A stretch of DNA of 64,000 nucleotides, taken from Tolypeutes matacus. Its lineage: Eukaryota; Chordata; Mammalia; Cingulata; Chlamyphoridae. The stretch lies in assembly GCA_026826555.1 (NCBI GenBank), contig JAKSZT010054570.1, positions 1,374,292 through 1,438,291 of the forward strand, in the 5' to 3' direction. A model generated the notes under the pieces. It worked only from the letters and a program-made list of their open reading frames with translations. It was not told the DNA's origin and ran no database searches. Positions within the stretch are counted from its first letter, which is position 1. Each line of letters begins with the position of its first letter. Below, piece by piece: positions 21,655-31,488 of the stretch. The position numbers were made by a program, and so were the translations under genes.

Positions 21655-22100
21655 GATATTTATCAAACTTTTAAGTAATTAATGAGGTTATATTTCCAGT
21701 AAGAGGAATCTGGATTTCAGGGAATTTAAGCTATTGAACTATTAGTACATAGGTAATACATACCAGATCTAAGACTATGTTCTAGTATATAATTATTAGA
21801 TTAATTTTCCATTACGTTACCATGTGGCTTTTCCACTGAGGGTTCATTTTTTAGTAAGAGCTAAAATGTTTACACGTATCATTTTCATCATGTAGTTCAT
21901 TGTTCCAGAAACATTCCCTGGGATAACATGGGGAGGAAATCTCATTTTGTTTTCTGTTGCAGAAAATATCTATTCTGTTTTCTTCTTGGGATTCCCCTGT
22001 GGACTTAAAATTATTTAGGTGACATAAGTATCCAAAATCATAATATTCAGTGTATGGTAGTTGAGTGGCCAATTCAGTTCAAGAGGTAAGAAGAAAAGCG
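21655..22100. other. Unassigned AT-rich sequence
   Basis: No feature beyond AT-rich composition was recognised. Confidence 0.4.
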
Positions 22101-22551
22101 TATTAGTCAGGGTTCTCTCGGGAAACAGAATCAACAGGAGATATCTGTCAATAATATGAAATTTTAAAAGAGTCTCTTCACACGACCGTGGGGATGCACA
22201 AGTCCAGGTTCCGCAGGCAGGCTGCAAACCAGTGGCTCCGATGAAAGTCCGATGAAAGGTCCTTGATGAGTTTCTGGGAGAAATTGCCTGTCCAACGACG
22301 AGCTGGGAAATTCTCTCTGAATGTTGAAATCACTTCCGCTTTTAAGTCATTCAACTGATTGGATAAAAGCGCCACCTATTGATGATATAATCTCCCTGAT
22401 TGATGCAGATGTAATCAGCCATCCATGCAGTAAACTCACTGGTGATTGAAGTCCATAAATGCTCTTGTATTACAATTAGCCCAATGCTTGCTGGAACAAA
22501 CACCTGGACACAATTACCTGGCCGTGTTGACACATTAGCCTAACCATCACA
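22101..22551 (-). mobile_element. Solo ERVL-type LTR
   Basis: The plus strand starts TATTAGTCAGGGTTCTCTCG and ends CCTAACCATCACA, the reverse of the TGATGGTTAA...CTAATA LTR format. Internal landmarks shared with other copies: CAGGCTGCAAACCAG, CAACTGATTGGATAAAAGCG, TACCTGGCCGTGTTGACACA. No internal retroviral sequence flanks it. Confidence 0.85.
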
Positions 22552-23645
22552 AAAAGTTTTTCCTTCTTCTACACAATATTTTATTGTATGTAAAACTGTT
22601 CTTGTGGACCTCTGTTATTTAGGATTTCAGTCTATATGAGAGTTGAGCAAATGAGTCTTTCATTTTGAGTCTTTCATATTGATCAAGGTTTTTTTGTTTA
22701 ATTCCTTCCTATTTTTCTAGCTTTTATCACCCCTTAAAGTAAAATCAGCCACACATACACACAATCAGTTTAATAGCCCCGAAATATTAATTAGCAGGAA
22801 TACCATCAGTCTGGATAAAATGGTTAAATTCTATGCATTATGTAATATGTTTACATTTCCTTAGAATGATGTAGAGAATTTCTGTGTTGGGACATCATTT
22901 GCTCAAATATATCTTCATTTGTAAAACAACTTATTACCCTACAGAGATCAGTCACCAAGAATTGCCAGAAAATTATATTGCCAAGAATTTCAGGAGAATT
23001 TAAGTGAAACATACTTTTACTTCATTGGCATGTCCATAAACAGCATGTGGTAACAAAGATGAATTATTTTGGTCACTTAAATTATAGGATATTGGGATTC
23101 CCTGGATTTATTCTCAATAGAATGACATTTATTATTTACTGTTCCATGACAAACATAAAAGAATACTAAACTTTTGGTTTAAGACATTTCATTTCTCAAT
23201 GATTTGATAAAAAATTGATGTTATAAATTCCTATTGATTTATTTTAGATAAATAATATGTGCATGTTTTTTCATTTTTATGCATCCATCACATAATATCA
23301 AAAATTTAAAATAATACAAATATTTCAAAGCAGCTCAGAAATAAGCATTCTGCAATGATGTCATGTTCATGAAGTTGAATAAGACATGCCTGAAAATTTA
23401 GCTCATCAATTTTTTTTTGAAAGATGAAGTTACTTTTAAGCTCACTCTGTCAATAGGTGTTAAAACTAGACATTTTATTCCAGGGTTATAGAGGCTATTA
23501 ATCCTCACAATAGCCTTTTCTGACACACCAGTGAAGTGAATGTTAAAGTTATAATTTTGCGGAAATTTCTCCTGTGTGCTAGTCAAGATATACTATGTAA
23601 CGGACTCCATTAGTAGACTACCTATTGATACATATTAAAAATTTG
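22552..23645. other. Unassigned AT-rich region
   Basis: About 1.1 kb with no gene, RNA or repeat that I can name. Confidence 0.4.
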
Positions 23646-23649
23646 CTTA

Positions 23650-23935
23650 TGCAGTAGATGTGGCTCAAAGTGCTTGAGCACCTGCCATGGAAGTTCCCAC
23701 GTTGGGTTCCCAGTGCTTCCTGAACGGCTTTGGGGAACTACTTCTGCAGCCCAGCCACCAATATTATACTGAAACATGCCACGGCGCTGCGGAAAGGAGG
23801 TGGCTTTGCAGCTACGCTTAAGATGGGTTCAAAGCTTCTCTCACGGCAACAAAGATAAAATGCACCCCCCTATATTTTTGATGTAACCTTTATGTAATCT
23901 AAAGCTTCTTTAAAATTTTTTTTTTAAAAATTAAA
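23650..23935 (+). mobile_element. DAS-type tRNA-derived SINE, diverged
   Basis: GTAGATGTGGCTCAAAGTGC (A-box region) and a B-box-like TTGGGTTCCCAG about 45 bp later match the DAS head. An A-rich tail with AAAATTAAAAAAATAAAATA ends the element. The body differs from the 48-kb copies, so it may be another subfamily or an older copy. Confidence 0.7.
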
Positions 23936-24469
23936 AAAATAAAATAAAAAACCAGAATTCTCTTGGCCATGAACATGAGTGTAGAAAGTGGACAAAGTGT
24001 AGATGTTCCTCCCATATACTGGTTAACCAGGAAATGAATGAGGAGGATTCCAAACAAAAGCCCAGAAATTGTACGAGTCCTTTGGAGCTAGAGTGTCTCT
24101 TGAACGCTATACTTTAGAAAAGAATAGACTTGTAAGAATCATAAACTTGTACTAGGTAGGTTAGTTTTTCAGACAATGGCTTATAAATGCCACTGGTCTA
24201 GGACTTAAGAGGGAAATAAGGCAAAAATCACACACAGTGGGCATAATACATATGCAAATGGTGTTTGAGTACGAGTGTTGGAAACACACCATAAACTTTG
24301 GGGAATTTCTATTGAATGTAGAGTAACTGAATCTAACCTGAAGAAACTAACTTTGGGAAATATCAATGTTTTGATTCTTGTGACTATTGAAGAAAGGGGA
24401 AGATTGGTATCTAGGATCCAGTTGTTTAAATTGGCATCACTTTTGATTAAAAGAGATTAAACTTTTTTT

Positions 24470-25690
24470 CATGTTTTAATTGATATTTTACATTTATTTT
24501 GTTTATTCATTTATATATGACTTATCTGTGTCCTCTGCCAATTTTCTGTGGGAGTGTTTGCTTTTTTATGATGGAATCTGAGGACTGAGGGTTTATTAGT
24601 CAGTCAAAGGGGTGCTGATGCAAAATACCAGAAATCTGTTGACTTTTATAAAAGGGGATTTAATTGGGGTAGACACTTACAGTTACCAGGCCATAAAGCA
24701 TAAGTTACTTCCCTCACCAAAGTCTGTTGCCAAGTGTTGGAGCAAGATGGCTGCCAACATCTACAAGGCTTCCTCTTCCTCTTAAGGCTCCATAGTCCCA
24801 GCTTTTTCCAATATCAGCTGTAGGCTGGGATAAGTCTGGTTTCTCTCCTGGGGCTCGTTTCTCTCCTGGTTCAGCTGCTCTGCTCTCTCCACAAGGCCAG
24901 CAGTAAACTATCAGGCAAACAACTCGTCTCTTGCTTCCTGGGGCCTCTGCCTTGGCTAATGGAGCCTTCTCTCTTTCTTCACGTTATCTGCTCCTCTGTG
25001 TATTTACTTCCCGGGGCTCCTCCAGCACTAAAAGTTCTAACTTCTCTGCTGTGTAGTTTTCCTGCTGACGTGGCCCAATCAAAGCCTTAATCATAATTTA
25101 ATCAAGTAAGAGTGAAACCTCTGAATCCAATACAATCTTATATGCCCACAGGAACAGACCAATTTACAAACATAATCCAGTATCTATTTTTGGAATTCAT
25201 AAATAATACCAAACTGCTACAGTGGTTTTTTTTTTTAAATTGAAGGATACTTATCAATTCGTCTGCCAAAATATAACAATTTTATTTTACTCAAGGATAT
25301 AGATGTTCTGTTTTACATAGGTTAACTAAATGCTCCAGTACTATGTTTGGACTGATTCATCCTTTACCATACTATTTTAATTTTCATAATGTTAAAATAA
25401 AATACTTTTTACATTATTTTTTATTTCCAGAAATTTCTGGATCTCCAACACATGTTTACTTTTCTATATAAATTTTAGATGTTTTCTAAAAATAAAATTT
25501 GGTTGAGGTTATATTTTTAAATTAATTTGCGAAAATTTATCCTCTTTTATTTTGACTCTTCATAACCAAATGTTCATCATTTATTAGCATTTTCTTTTTC
25601 TTATATTGTGCTTGGCAAATTTTGGGTTATGTACAGTTTTCATTCATTGCTTATTCCTAAGGATATAATGTTTCAGTTATTATTGAAAAA
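24470..25690 (-). mobile_element. Possible old L1M remnant interrupted by an LTR
   Basis: T-rich antisense-like sequence lies on both sides of the LTR at 24593-25222 and fits a degraded L1M. The matches are weak and no domain is readable. Confidence 0.35.
24593..25222 (-). mobile_element. MaLR-like LTR (lineage type)
   Basis: The plus strand runs from TTATTAGTCAGTCAAAGGGG to ACCAAACTGCTACA. On the minus strand the end region has AATTAAATCCCCTTTTATAA and TTTCTGGTATTTTGCATCAG, as in the copy at 48950-49607. No internal region or second LTR lies nearby, so it is a solo LTR. Confidence 0.75.
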
Positions 25691-25698
25691 TGAGGAAT

Positions 25699-25719
25699 AC
25701 GTGTGTGTGTGTGTGTGTG
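25699..25719 (+). repeat. GT dinucleotide microsatellite
   Basis: About ten GT units directly abut the start of the LTR at 25720. Confidence 0.9.
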
Positions 25720-26170
25720 TGATGGTTAAGTTGAATTGCCCACTTGGCCAGGTTATGGTGTCCAGTTGTTTGGTCAGGCAAACACTGGCCTGTTTGTTAC
25801 TGTAAGGATATTTCATGGATCTAAATCATCTGTAAGTTGATTGCAACTATGGCTAATTACATTTACAATCAACAAAGAAAATTGCCTTGAACAATGAGAG
25901 AAGTCTCATCTAATCAGTTGAAGGCCTTAAAAGAAGAAGTGATGATTTCAGCAGTCATAAGGGAGAATTTCCATCTCTCCTTCAGCCAGCAAACTTCTGG
26001 GTAACTCATTGAAAATCTTCATTGGGGTTCACAGCTTGCTGCCTACCATTTGGTATTTGGACTTGTCCACCCCCACAGTCATGTGAACCAAGTCCTATTT
26101 TAAAATCTCATAATATTTACATATGTATCTCCTGTCAGTTCTGTTACCCTAGAGAACTCTGACTAATATA
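25720..26170 (+). mobile_element. Solo ERVL-type LTR
   Basis: It begins TGATGGTTAAGTTGAATTGC and ends CCCTAGAGAACTCTGACTAA TATA. Internal marks: CAGTTGTTTGGTCAGGCAAA, AGAAGTCTCATCTAATCAGT, GGTTCACAGCTTGCTGCC. At about 450 bp it is full length for this family and in the opposite orientation to the copies at 22.1 and 47.3 kb. Confidence 0.85.
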
Positions 26171-26179
26171 TTATGAGAA

Positions 26180-26260
26180 TGTCTATCTGTCTGTGTGTCA
26201 ATGTGTGTGTATACATATACATACATGCATATACATATATACATTTTTTTTTTTTTCCAG
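26180..26260. repeat. CA/TG and TACA-rich low-complexity stretch
   Basis: Alternating TGTG and ATACATAC words end in a T14 run, between the LTR and an L1M remnant. Confidence 0.8.
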
Positions 26261-26379
26261 GAGTAGTTCCTTCAGAGTTTTCAGAAAGGGTCAATGTCAT
26301 TGTGTGGTACTCATTCCAAAACTGTTGATGCCCAACACAGACTTTCTTTATTATTTCCTCAAACAATAGTTCAACTGAA

Positions 26380-27540
26380 TGGATAATTTTGGGTTAGAAA
26401 TTCATTTTTTCAACACTTTGAAAATATTACTTTAGGCCCTTCTTAGTATCTAATGTTTCAGTTAAGATGGCTCATGCCAATCAATTTTTTTTTTCCTTTA
26501 AAGATCAATGACTCTTTCACAAAGCTTAGAAATTTCCCTTTACATTTTCAATTCTTGAATCTCACTATAATATTCTAGATGGATATGGTTTTTCCCTTAT
26601 TGTTTTGACAATCTTTTTGAGCCTTCATAGGGTGAGAGATTTTGTCTTTAATTATGGGAAATTCTTGGACATTATTTAATATTTCTTTCTTTCAATTTTT
26701 TCCTCTCTTTATGGGAATCCTGTTTTAGTTTGCTAAATGCTGCCAAATAAATATATCAGAAATGAGTTGGCTCTTACAATGGGATTTATTAGGTTAAAAG
26801 CTTACAGTTCTGAGCCTGTGAAAGTGTCCAAATCTAGGCACCATCGAATGCTTTCTTACCAAGCTGCAGCTCTTGGCCATCAGGCACATGGCAGAGCAGA
26901 ATGGTGCCATCTGCTCATCTCTCCCCTCTCCTCCAGGACTTGCTGCTTTCAGCTACTGACTTCAGTGGCTCTTCTCACCTTCTAGGAGATTTTCTCTCTG
27001 TCTCTGCAACTCTTTTTCTGTGTCTGTGTCATTTTATTCCTTGTTTATAAACGACTCCAGTAAGAAAATTTAGAACCCACCCTGAGTCATGCAGTCTAAT
27101 GAAAGTCCCTTAACAGGTAATTTAATAAGAAGGTCCCACCTAGAATAGGTTTACATGCACAGGAATGGATTGGCTTTAAGAATAGAATTTTCTGGGGTCC
27201 AGGAAAGCTTCAAACTGCCACAAAGCCCATTAGATGGACATTGACAATTTTGCTTCTAATTGCCACGTCATTTAGCTTTTGTTCTATATTTTCCATATCT
27301 TTACTCCTCCCCAACACTTTCTGAGAGATCTTCTTGACTGGAACTTCCAGTTGACTAATTCCTTCTTTGGCTCCATCTATTAATGTATTTATCCTAGTTA
27401 CTGAGGTCTTAATCTCAATACTTCTTATTATGATACCCTCAGATTCTTCTTACTTCTTTTTCATAAGTCTTATTCTTTGCATCTGCTTACCAATATTCTG
27501 ACTGACTGACTTAAAGAGATTATTTTAAATACCACTAGAT
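26380..27540 (-). mobile_element. Old L1M ORF1/5' region remnant, split by an LTR
   Basis: The antisense L1 ORF1-type sequence (TAATTTTGGGTTAGAAATTC, TTCAACACTTTGAAAATATT, TTTCTTTCTTTCAATTTTTT) continues after the LTR as TTCTATATTTTCCATATCTT and AGTTGACTAATTCCTTCTTT. No coding frame survives. Confidence 0.6.
26721..27222 (-). mobile_element. MaLR-like LTR inserted in L1M
   Basis: Starts TGTTTTAGTTTGCTAAATGC and ends CTTCAAACTGCCACA, the reverse-complement format of an MLT1-like LTR (TG...CA). GGGATTTATTAGGTTAAAAG corresponds to the reverse of the LTR polyadenylation region. It is a solo LTR of 502 bp. Confidence 0.8.
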
Positions 27541-27965
27541 TATGGTGTATAATTCCTTTTATGCATTGTTGGATTCAGTTTGCTAATATTTTGTTGAGGA
27601 TTTTTGCATTTAACTTCATGAGAGATATTGGGTCTGCAGTATTGATTTCTAGTTTGATTCTATTATGGCCAGAGAACACAGTCTGCATAATTTCAATTAT
27701 TTTACATATGTTGAGGTATATTTTATAGGCCAGTATATGGTCTATCTGGTTAATGTCCCATATGAGCTTGAGAAGAATGTGTATTCTACTGTGGTTGAGT
27801 GGAGCATTCTATATAAGTCGATTAGATTTTGTTGCTTGATTGTATTGTTCAGAACTTCTACATCCTAGTAGCTACTATAGTCTAATAGATATACCAGTTG
27901 CTGAAAGGAAGAATTGACATTTCCAACTGCAATTGGGGATTTTTCCTTTCAACTCTATCAGGTTT
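27541..27965 (-). pseudogene. Old L1M ORF2 remnant, part 1
   Basis: Antisense ORF2 text is readable: GCTAATATTTTGTTGAGGAT (reverse transcriptase part), jumping by internal deletion to TTCTATTATGGCCAGAGAAC and GGTATATTTTATAGGCCAGT. The copy is interrupted at about 27966-27980 by a younger L1 and resumes at about 31489. It is non-functional. Confidence 0.8.
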
Positions 27966-27980
27966 TGCTTCAGTACTTTT
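27966..27980. repeat. Left target-site duplication of the 3.5-kb L1 insertion
   Basis: TGCTTCAGTACTTTT here is matched by TGCTTCAGTATTTT at 31489-31502, with one mismatch. The host L1M text reads through if the intervening sequence is removed. Confidence 0.7.
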
Positions 27981-28306
27981 TCTTAAACAAATCAATTTCA
28001 TTGCTACATATTACTAAAGTATACAATTTATCCAAAATGTACAATCAATGGTATTTGGTGGAATCACATAGTTGTGCATTCATCACCTCAATCATTATTA
28101 AAGCATTATCATTATTTCAAAAATAACAATAAACAAAAAACAGGCAAACAAACAAACAAGAAAATTCCTTGCCTCTCAATCTGTTTCCCCTGCTGTACAT
28201 AGCTGCTATTTCTAGCTATTCTTGCACAATTATTTATTTATTTATTCAGCAGTTTTATTGAGATATATTCATATGCCATATGCCATCCAAATGTATAAAC
28301 AATGAC
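27981..28306 (-). mobile_element. L1 3' UTR segment
   Basis: GTATACAATTTATCCAAAAT, ATCAATGGTATTTGGTGGAA and TTGTGCATTCATCACCTCAA are the antisense L1 3' UTR. A second partial 3' end (TTTTATTGAGATATATTCAT) starts near 28250. A sister copy of the same sequence lies at 29962-30260. Confidence 0.75.
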
Positions 28307-28958
28307 TTTTTTTTAGCTGTTAAAAAGTCCTTTATTGTAAAATTGTAAAATAAATAGAAAAATAGATTGAAAGAAATTACAAATTTTAAACAAGAGTGCA
28401 AGGCCAGGTTAGATTTAATATAATCAATTATGAAAAATAGCATAGCAACAAACATCTATAAATGTAAGTAATCAAATATAATAGAAATTAATTATAACAT
28501 AATTCTAATTTTATATTACAGCTCTAACTATTGGACATAATAATCTCTGAAAATGAAATAACTTATTGGTTTAGTTATTTAATTTACATTTAGGCCATAC
28601 TTCTTTCTAGATCATCAAATTCCTATTTGAGAATTCCTCACATCTTATTGGAATGAATTTCAACAGATAATAATTTGCCAACTCATAATTTTATGAGGCA
28701 GAAAAACTCAAAATCTTGTTCAACAGTAGTCATGCTAAATCATTATTCATCCACATAGATTATTTTAATTAACAAGTATAACTAAAAAAGGGTTAAAGAA
28801 AAATGAATTATCCAAAAATTTCTCTCTTCTCCAGACCTCCTCAATTAAGAGCAAATGTTTGTTTTGTATGAAAAAAATTACAGAGTACCGATCATAGGAA
28901 CAATTTGCCAACTGCACTGAGTAATTATTGTTCATGTACTATAATGTTATACATTTAT
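28307..28958 (-). pseudogene. Unidentified 3'-UTR-like retrocopy segment
   Basis: On the minus strand this AT-rich segment ends with AATAAA (28336-28331), then 16 nt, then an A8 run (28314-28307), the layout of a polyadenylated mRNA 3' end. It has no coding frame of note and no match to L1 text. It lies where L1 ORF2 should continue. It may be a retrocopied 3' UTR inserted before a deletion, or part of a chimeric L1-host transcript. The parent gene is not recognised. Confidence 0.5.
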
Positions 28959-28959
28959 C

Positions 28960-29185
28960 TGGTCTACTCCAGCTCTTTTTTGGTTACTATTTGCATGGAA
29001 TACCTTTTTCCAACCTTTCACTTTTAACCTGGTTGTGTCCTTATGTCTGAGGTGGGTCTCTTGTAGACAACATACAGACGGCTCATATTTTTTTATCCAT
29101 TCTGTCAGTCTATGTCTTTTGATTGGGGTGTTCAATCCGTTAACATCAGTGTTATTACTGTAAAGGCATTACTTACTTCATCCAT
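28960..29185 (-). pseudogene. L1 ORF2 N-terminal (endonuclease) fragment
   Basis: The minus-strand text carries TPIKRHRLTEWIKK and CCLQETHLRHKD, the L1 endonuclease start, and stops at about residue 80 at the junction with the foreign segment. The original start codon lies just upstream in a frame-broken stretch. Confidence 0.88.
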
Positions 29186-29948
29186 TTTGTCCTTTGGCTC
29201 TCTGTTGTCATATCATTCTATTGTCTATCATCTTACCCTTTAATTTACCCTTCCTAATAATCTTCATTTCTAAACTCCTCTCTAAATCTCTCACCCTTGC
29301 TTTTTCCTTTCAGGCTGCAGCACCTCCTTTAGTATCTCTTGCTAATCTGGACTTTTGGTAACATATTCTATCAGTTTTTGTTGGTCTGTGAAGATTTTGA
29401 ATTCACCCTCATTTTTGAAAGCCAGCTTTGCTGGATACAGAATTCTTGGCTGGCAGTTTTTCTCTTTCAGTACCTTAAATACATCATATCACTTTCTTCT
29501 CTCCTCCATGGTTTCCGATGAGAGGTTGGAACTTAATCTTATTGAGGTTCCCTTGTATGTGATACTTTGCTTTTCTCTTGCTGCTTTCAGAATCCTCTAT
29601 CTCCAATATTTGTCATTCTGAATAGTAGGCGTTTCAGGGTAGGTCTATTTGGATTTACTCTGTTTGGCACTAATATTGGATATTTATGTCCTTCATAAGG
29701 GTTGGGAAGTTTTTGGTCAATATTTCCTCAAATATTCTTTCTGCCCCTTTTCCATTCTCTTCTTCTGGGACACCAATTATGCAAATGTATGTGCATTTCA
29801 CCTTTTCATTCAATTTCCTGAGACTCTGTTCCATTTTTTCCATTCTCTTCTTTTTCTGTGCTCCTGTCCTTTCCAGTTCAGATGTTCTGTCCTCGAAATC
29901 ACTAATTCTGTCTTCAAGCAATTCAAATCTGCTCTTTTGTGCCTCTAC

Positions 29949-30511
29949 TGTATTTTTAATCAATTTTATTGATACATATTAATAAAGCATACAATTCATC
30001 CAAGGTGTACAATCAATGGTATTTGCTATAATCACATAGTTTTGCATTCATCACTTCAATCATTATTAGAGCATTTTCATTATTTCAATAATAATAATAA
30101 TAATAATAAACAAAAAAACAGACAAACAAACAAGAAAATCCCTCATCTCTCAATCTTTCTATGCTTTCCCCACTGTACATAGATGCTATTTCTGGCTAGT
30201 CAATCCAACGTGTATAATCAATGGTTTTTAGTATAATTACAATGTTGTACATTCATCATCTTAAAATTTTTAGAAGAATTTCATTACTCCAAAAAGAAAG
30301 ACTCCAAACCCCTTAGCATTCCTTCCTCAGACCTAGATAACAGCTAATCTCCTTTCATCTTTATCATTTGATTTATATTCACATTTTATATAAATGGAAT
30401 CATACAATAGGTAGTACTCTGTATCTGGTCTCCTTCACTTAGTACAATGTTTTATTATGTTTTTTTTTTTTTTTTTTTGGCCTGATATTAACATCTAATG
30501 TATTTTTAATC
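29949..30511 (-). mobile_element. L1 3' end insertion with 13-bp target duplication
   Basis: TGTATTTTTAATC occurs at 29949-29961 and again at 30499-30511, bracketing an antisense L1 3' end (GTACAATCAATGGTATTTGC, ACATTTTATATAAATGGAAT). The matching point in the first L1 (near 3240) is uninterrupted TGTATTTTTAAT, confirming the target. Oddly the long T run (30460-30478) lies at the right end, not at the left where the poly(A) of an antisense copy should be. Confidence 0.85.
30088..30111. repeat. AAT trinucleotide microsatellite
   Basis: About seven AAT units within the L1 3' UTR copy. The sister copy at about 28120 has none, so it expanded after insertion. Confidence 0.85.
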
Positions 30512-30660
30512 TCATCCATTATGTCTTTCATTCCCATAAGGTCTGTTGCTTTTCTTTGCAGGCTTTCAAATTGTTCTTTATACTCTCCCAGTGTCTTCTT
30601 AATATCCTTTATTTCTGTAGTCATATTTCCTTTAATTCTTTGAAGTGATTTAGGAGATTT

Positions 30661-31488
30661 GTGTGATTATCACTGATTAAATGTATTAAATCCTGTATCT
30701 CTTCAGGATATTTGGTGTGTTCTTTGAGCTAGGCGATCTCTTTCTATTTCCTAGTATGGCTTGTAATTTTTTGCTGAAGTCTAGGCATCTGTATATGTTG
30801 GTGCATTTACTCTGATGGCTAATTTCTCTCTCTTGCATATTTTTTTTTCACAACTTGTCTTTGATATTTGGTTCAACTTCTCAGTCTTTAAAATTGCCTA
30901 ACTTAAGTTTTCAAAATTGGCCAGGGACTCACTAGTGGGGTGCAGATTTTCTCCCAGGGATTGGATACAGAGATCCCAGTTTTTGTCCATGCATTTTCCA
31001 TACAGGCCAGCAGATGGCACTAGTCAATGCACCTTTCCACAGAGGTGTTTCAGTCTTGGTTTTCCTGTGTTCCTGTGTTGAATCTCTAAATTGGAGATTC
31101 AAAGTGGGGTGGGGTCTGCTGGCAGAATTCACTGAAAAAAATCACCTTGACTTCACCACCCTTTTCCCTTGAAACAGCTGACAGGGAAGAAAATGTCTGT
31201 ACCCCTCTCAGTTGGCTGCAGTGAGCCAGGTGTTTTACTACAGCTTAATATCTTGGGGGTGGGGGAGGGGAGTCCTTCCCAGCAGCTACAGGGGCTTGGT
31301 AACTCACGTTTAACATTTCAGCTTCTTCGTCTCTCTGTCCCTCACCCTCCTGGGAGTTGTATAGCACTGTCCTGGTCTGCTGACCCCCAAAGCAGGTCCC
31401 TCAGACAGCTTTTGGCTCTTTCTCCATTGTTTCTGTGAGAGCATTCTGGTCTGCTTATTAGCCCATTGCCATCTTCCCACTATCCCCC
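30661..31488 (-). promoter_or_regulatory. L1 5' UTR without tandem monomers
   Basis: This is the GC-richer region between ORF1 and the L1 5' end. Unlike the first L1 it shows no 108-bp periodicity. It holds GCAGATGGCA and a GCCATCTTCCC terminus. Promoter role is inferred from position. Confidence 0.65.

Larger units (their letters stand above)
29290..30660 (-). pseudogene. L1 ORF1 remnant interrupted by another L1 3' end
   Basis: The N-terminal part (30660-30512) has EIKDIKKTLGEYKEQF and DLMGMKDIMDEIKNTL. The middle (29963-29670) has the coiled coil and RRM start (ELLEDRISDFEDRTSE, ICIIGVPEEE, GAERIFEEIL). The C-terminal part runs on to about 29290 in other frames. The gene is cut by the 29962-30498 insertion; ORF1 text is continuous once that insertion is ignored. 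Confidence 0.88.
27981..31488 (-). mobile_element. Younger L1 inserted in the L1M, itself rearranged
   Basis: The minus-strand order is 5' end (about 31488), a 5' UTR without tandem monomers, ORF1, the start of ORF2, a 650-bp foreign segment, and an L1 3' UTR (28306-27981). Most of ORF2 is absent. The 5' terminus (GCCATCTTCCCAC on the plus strand) is a weaker version of the YY1-bearing end of the first L1. Near-matching target duplications bound the whole unit. Confidence 0.75.
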
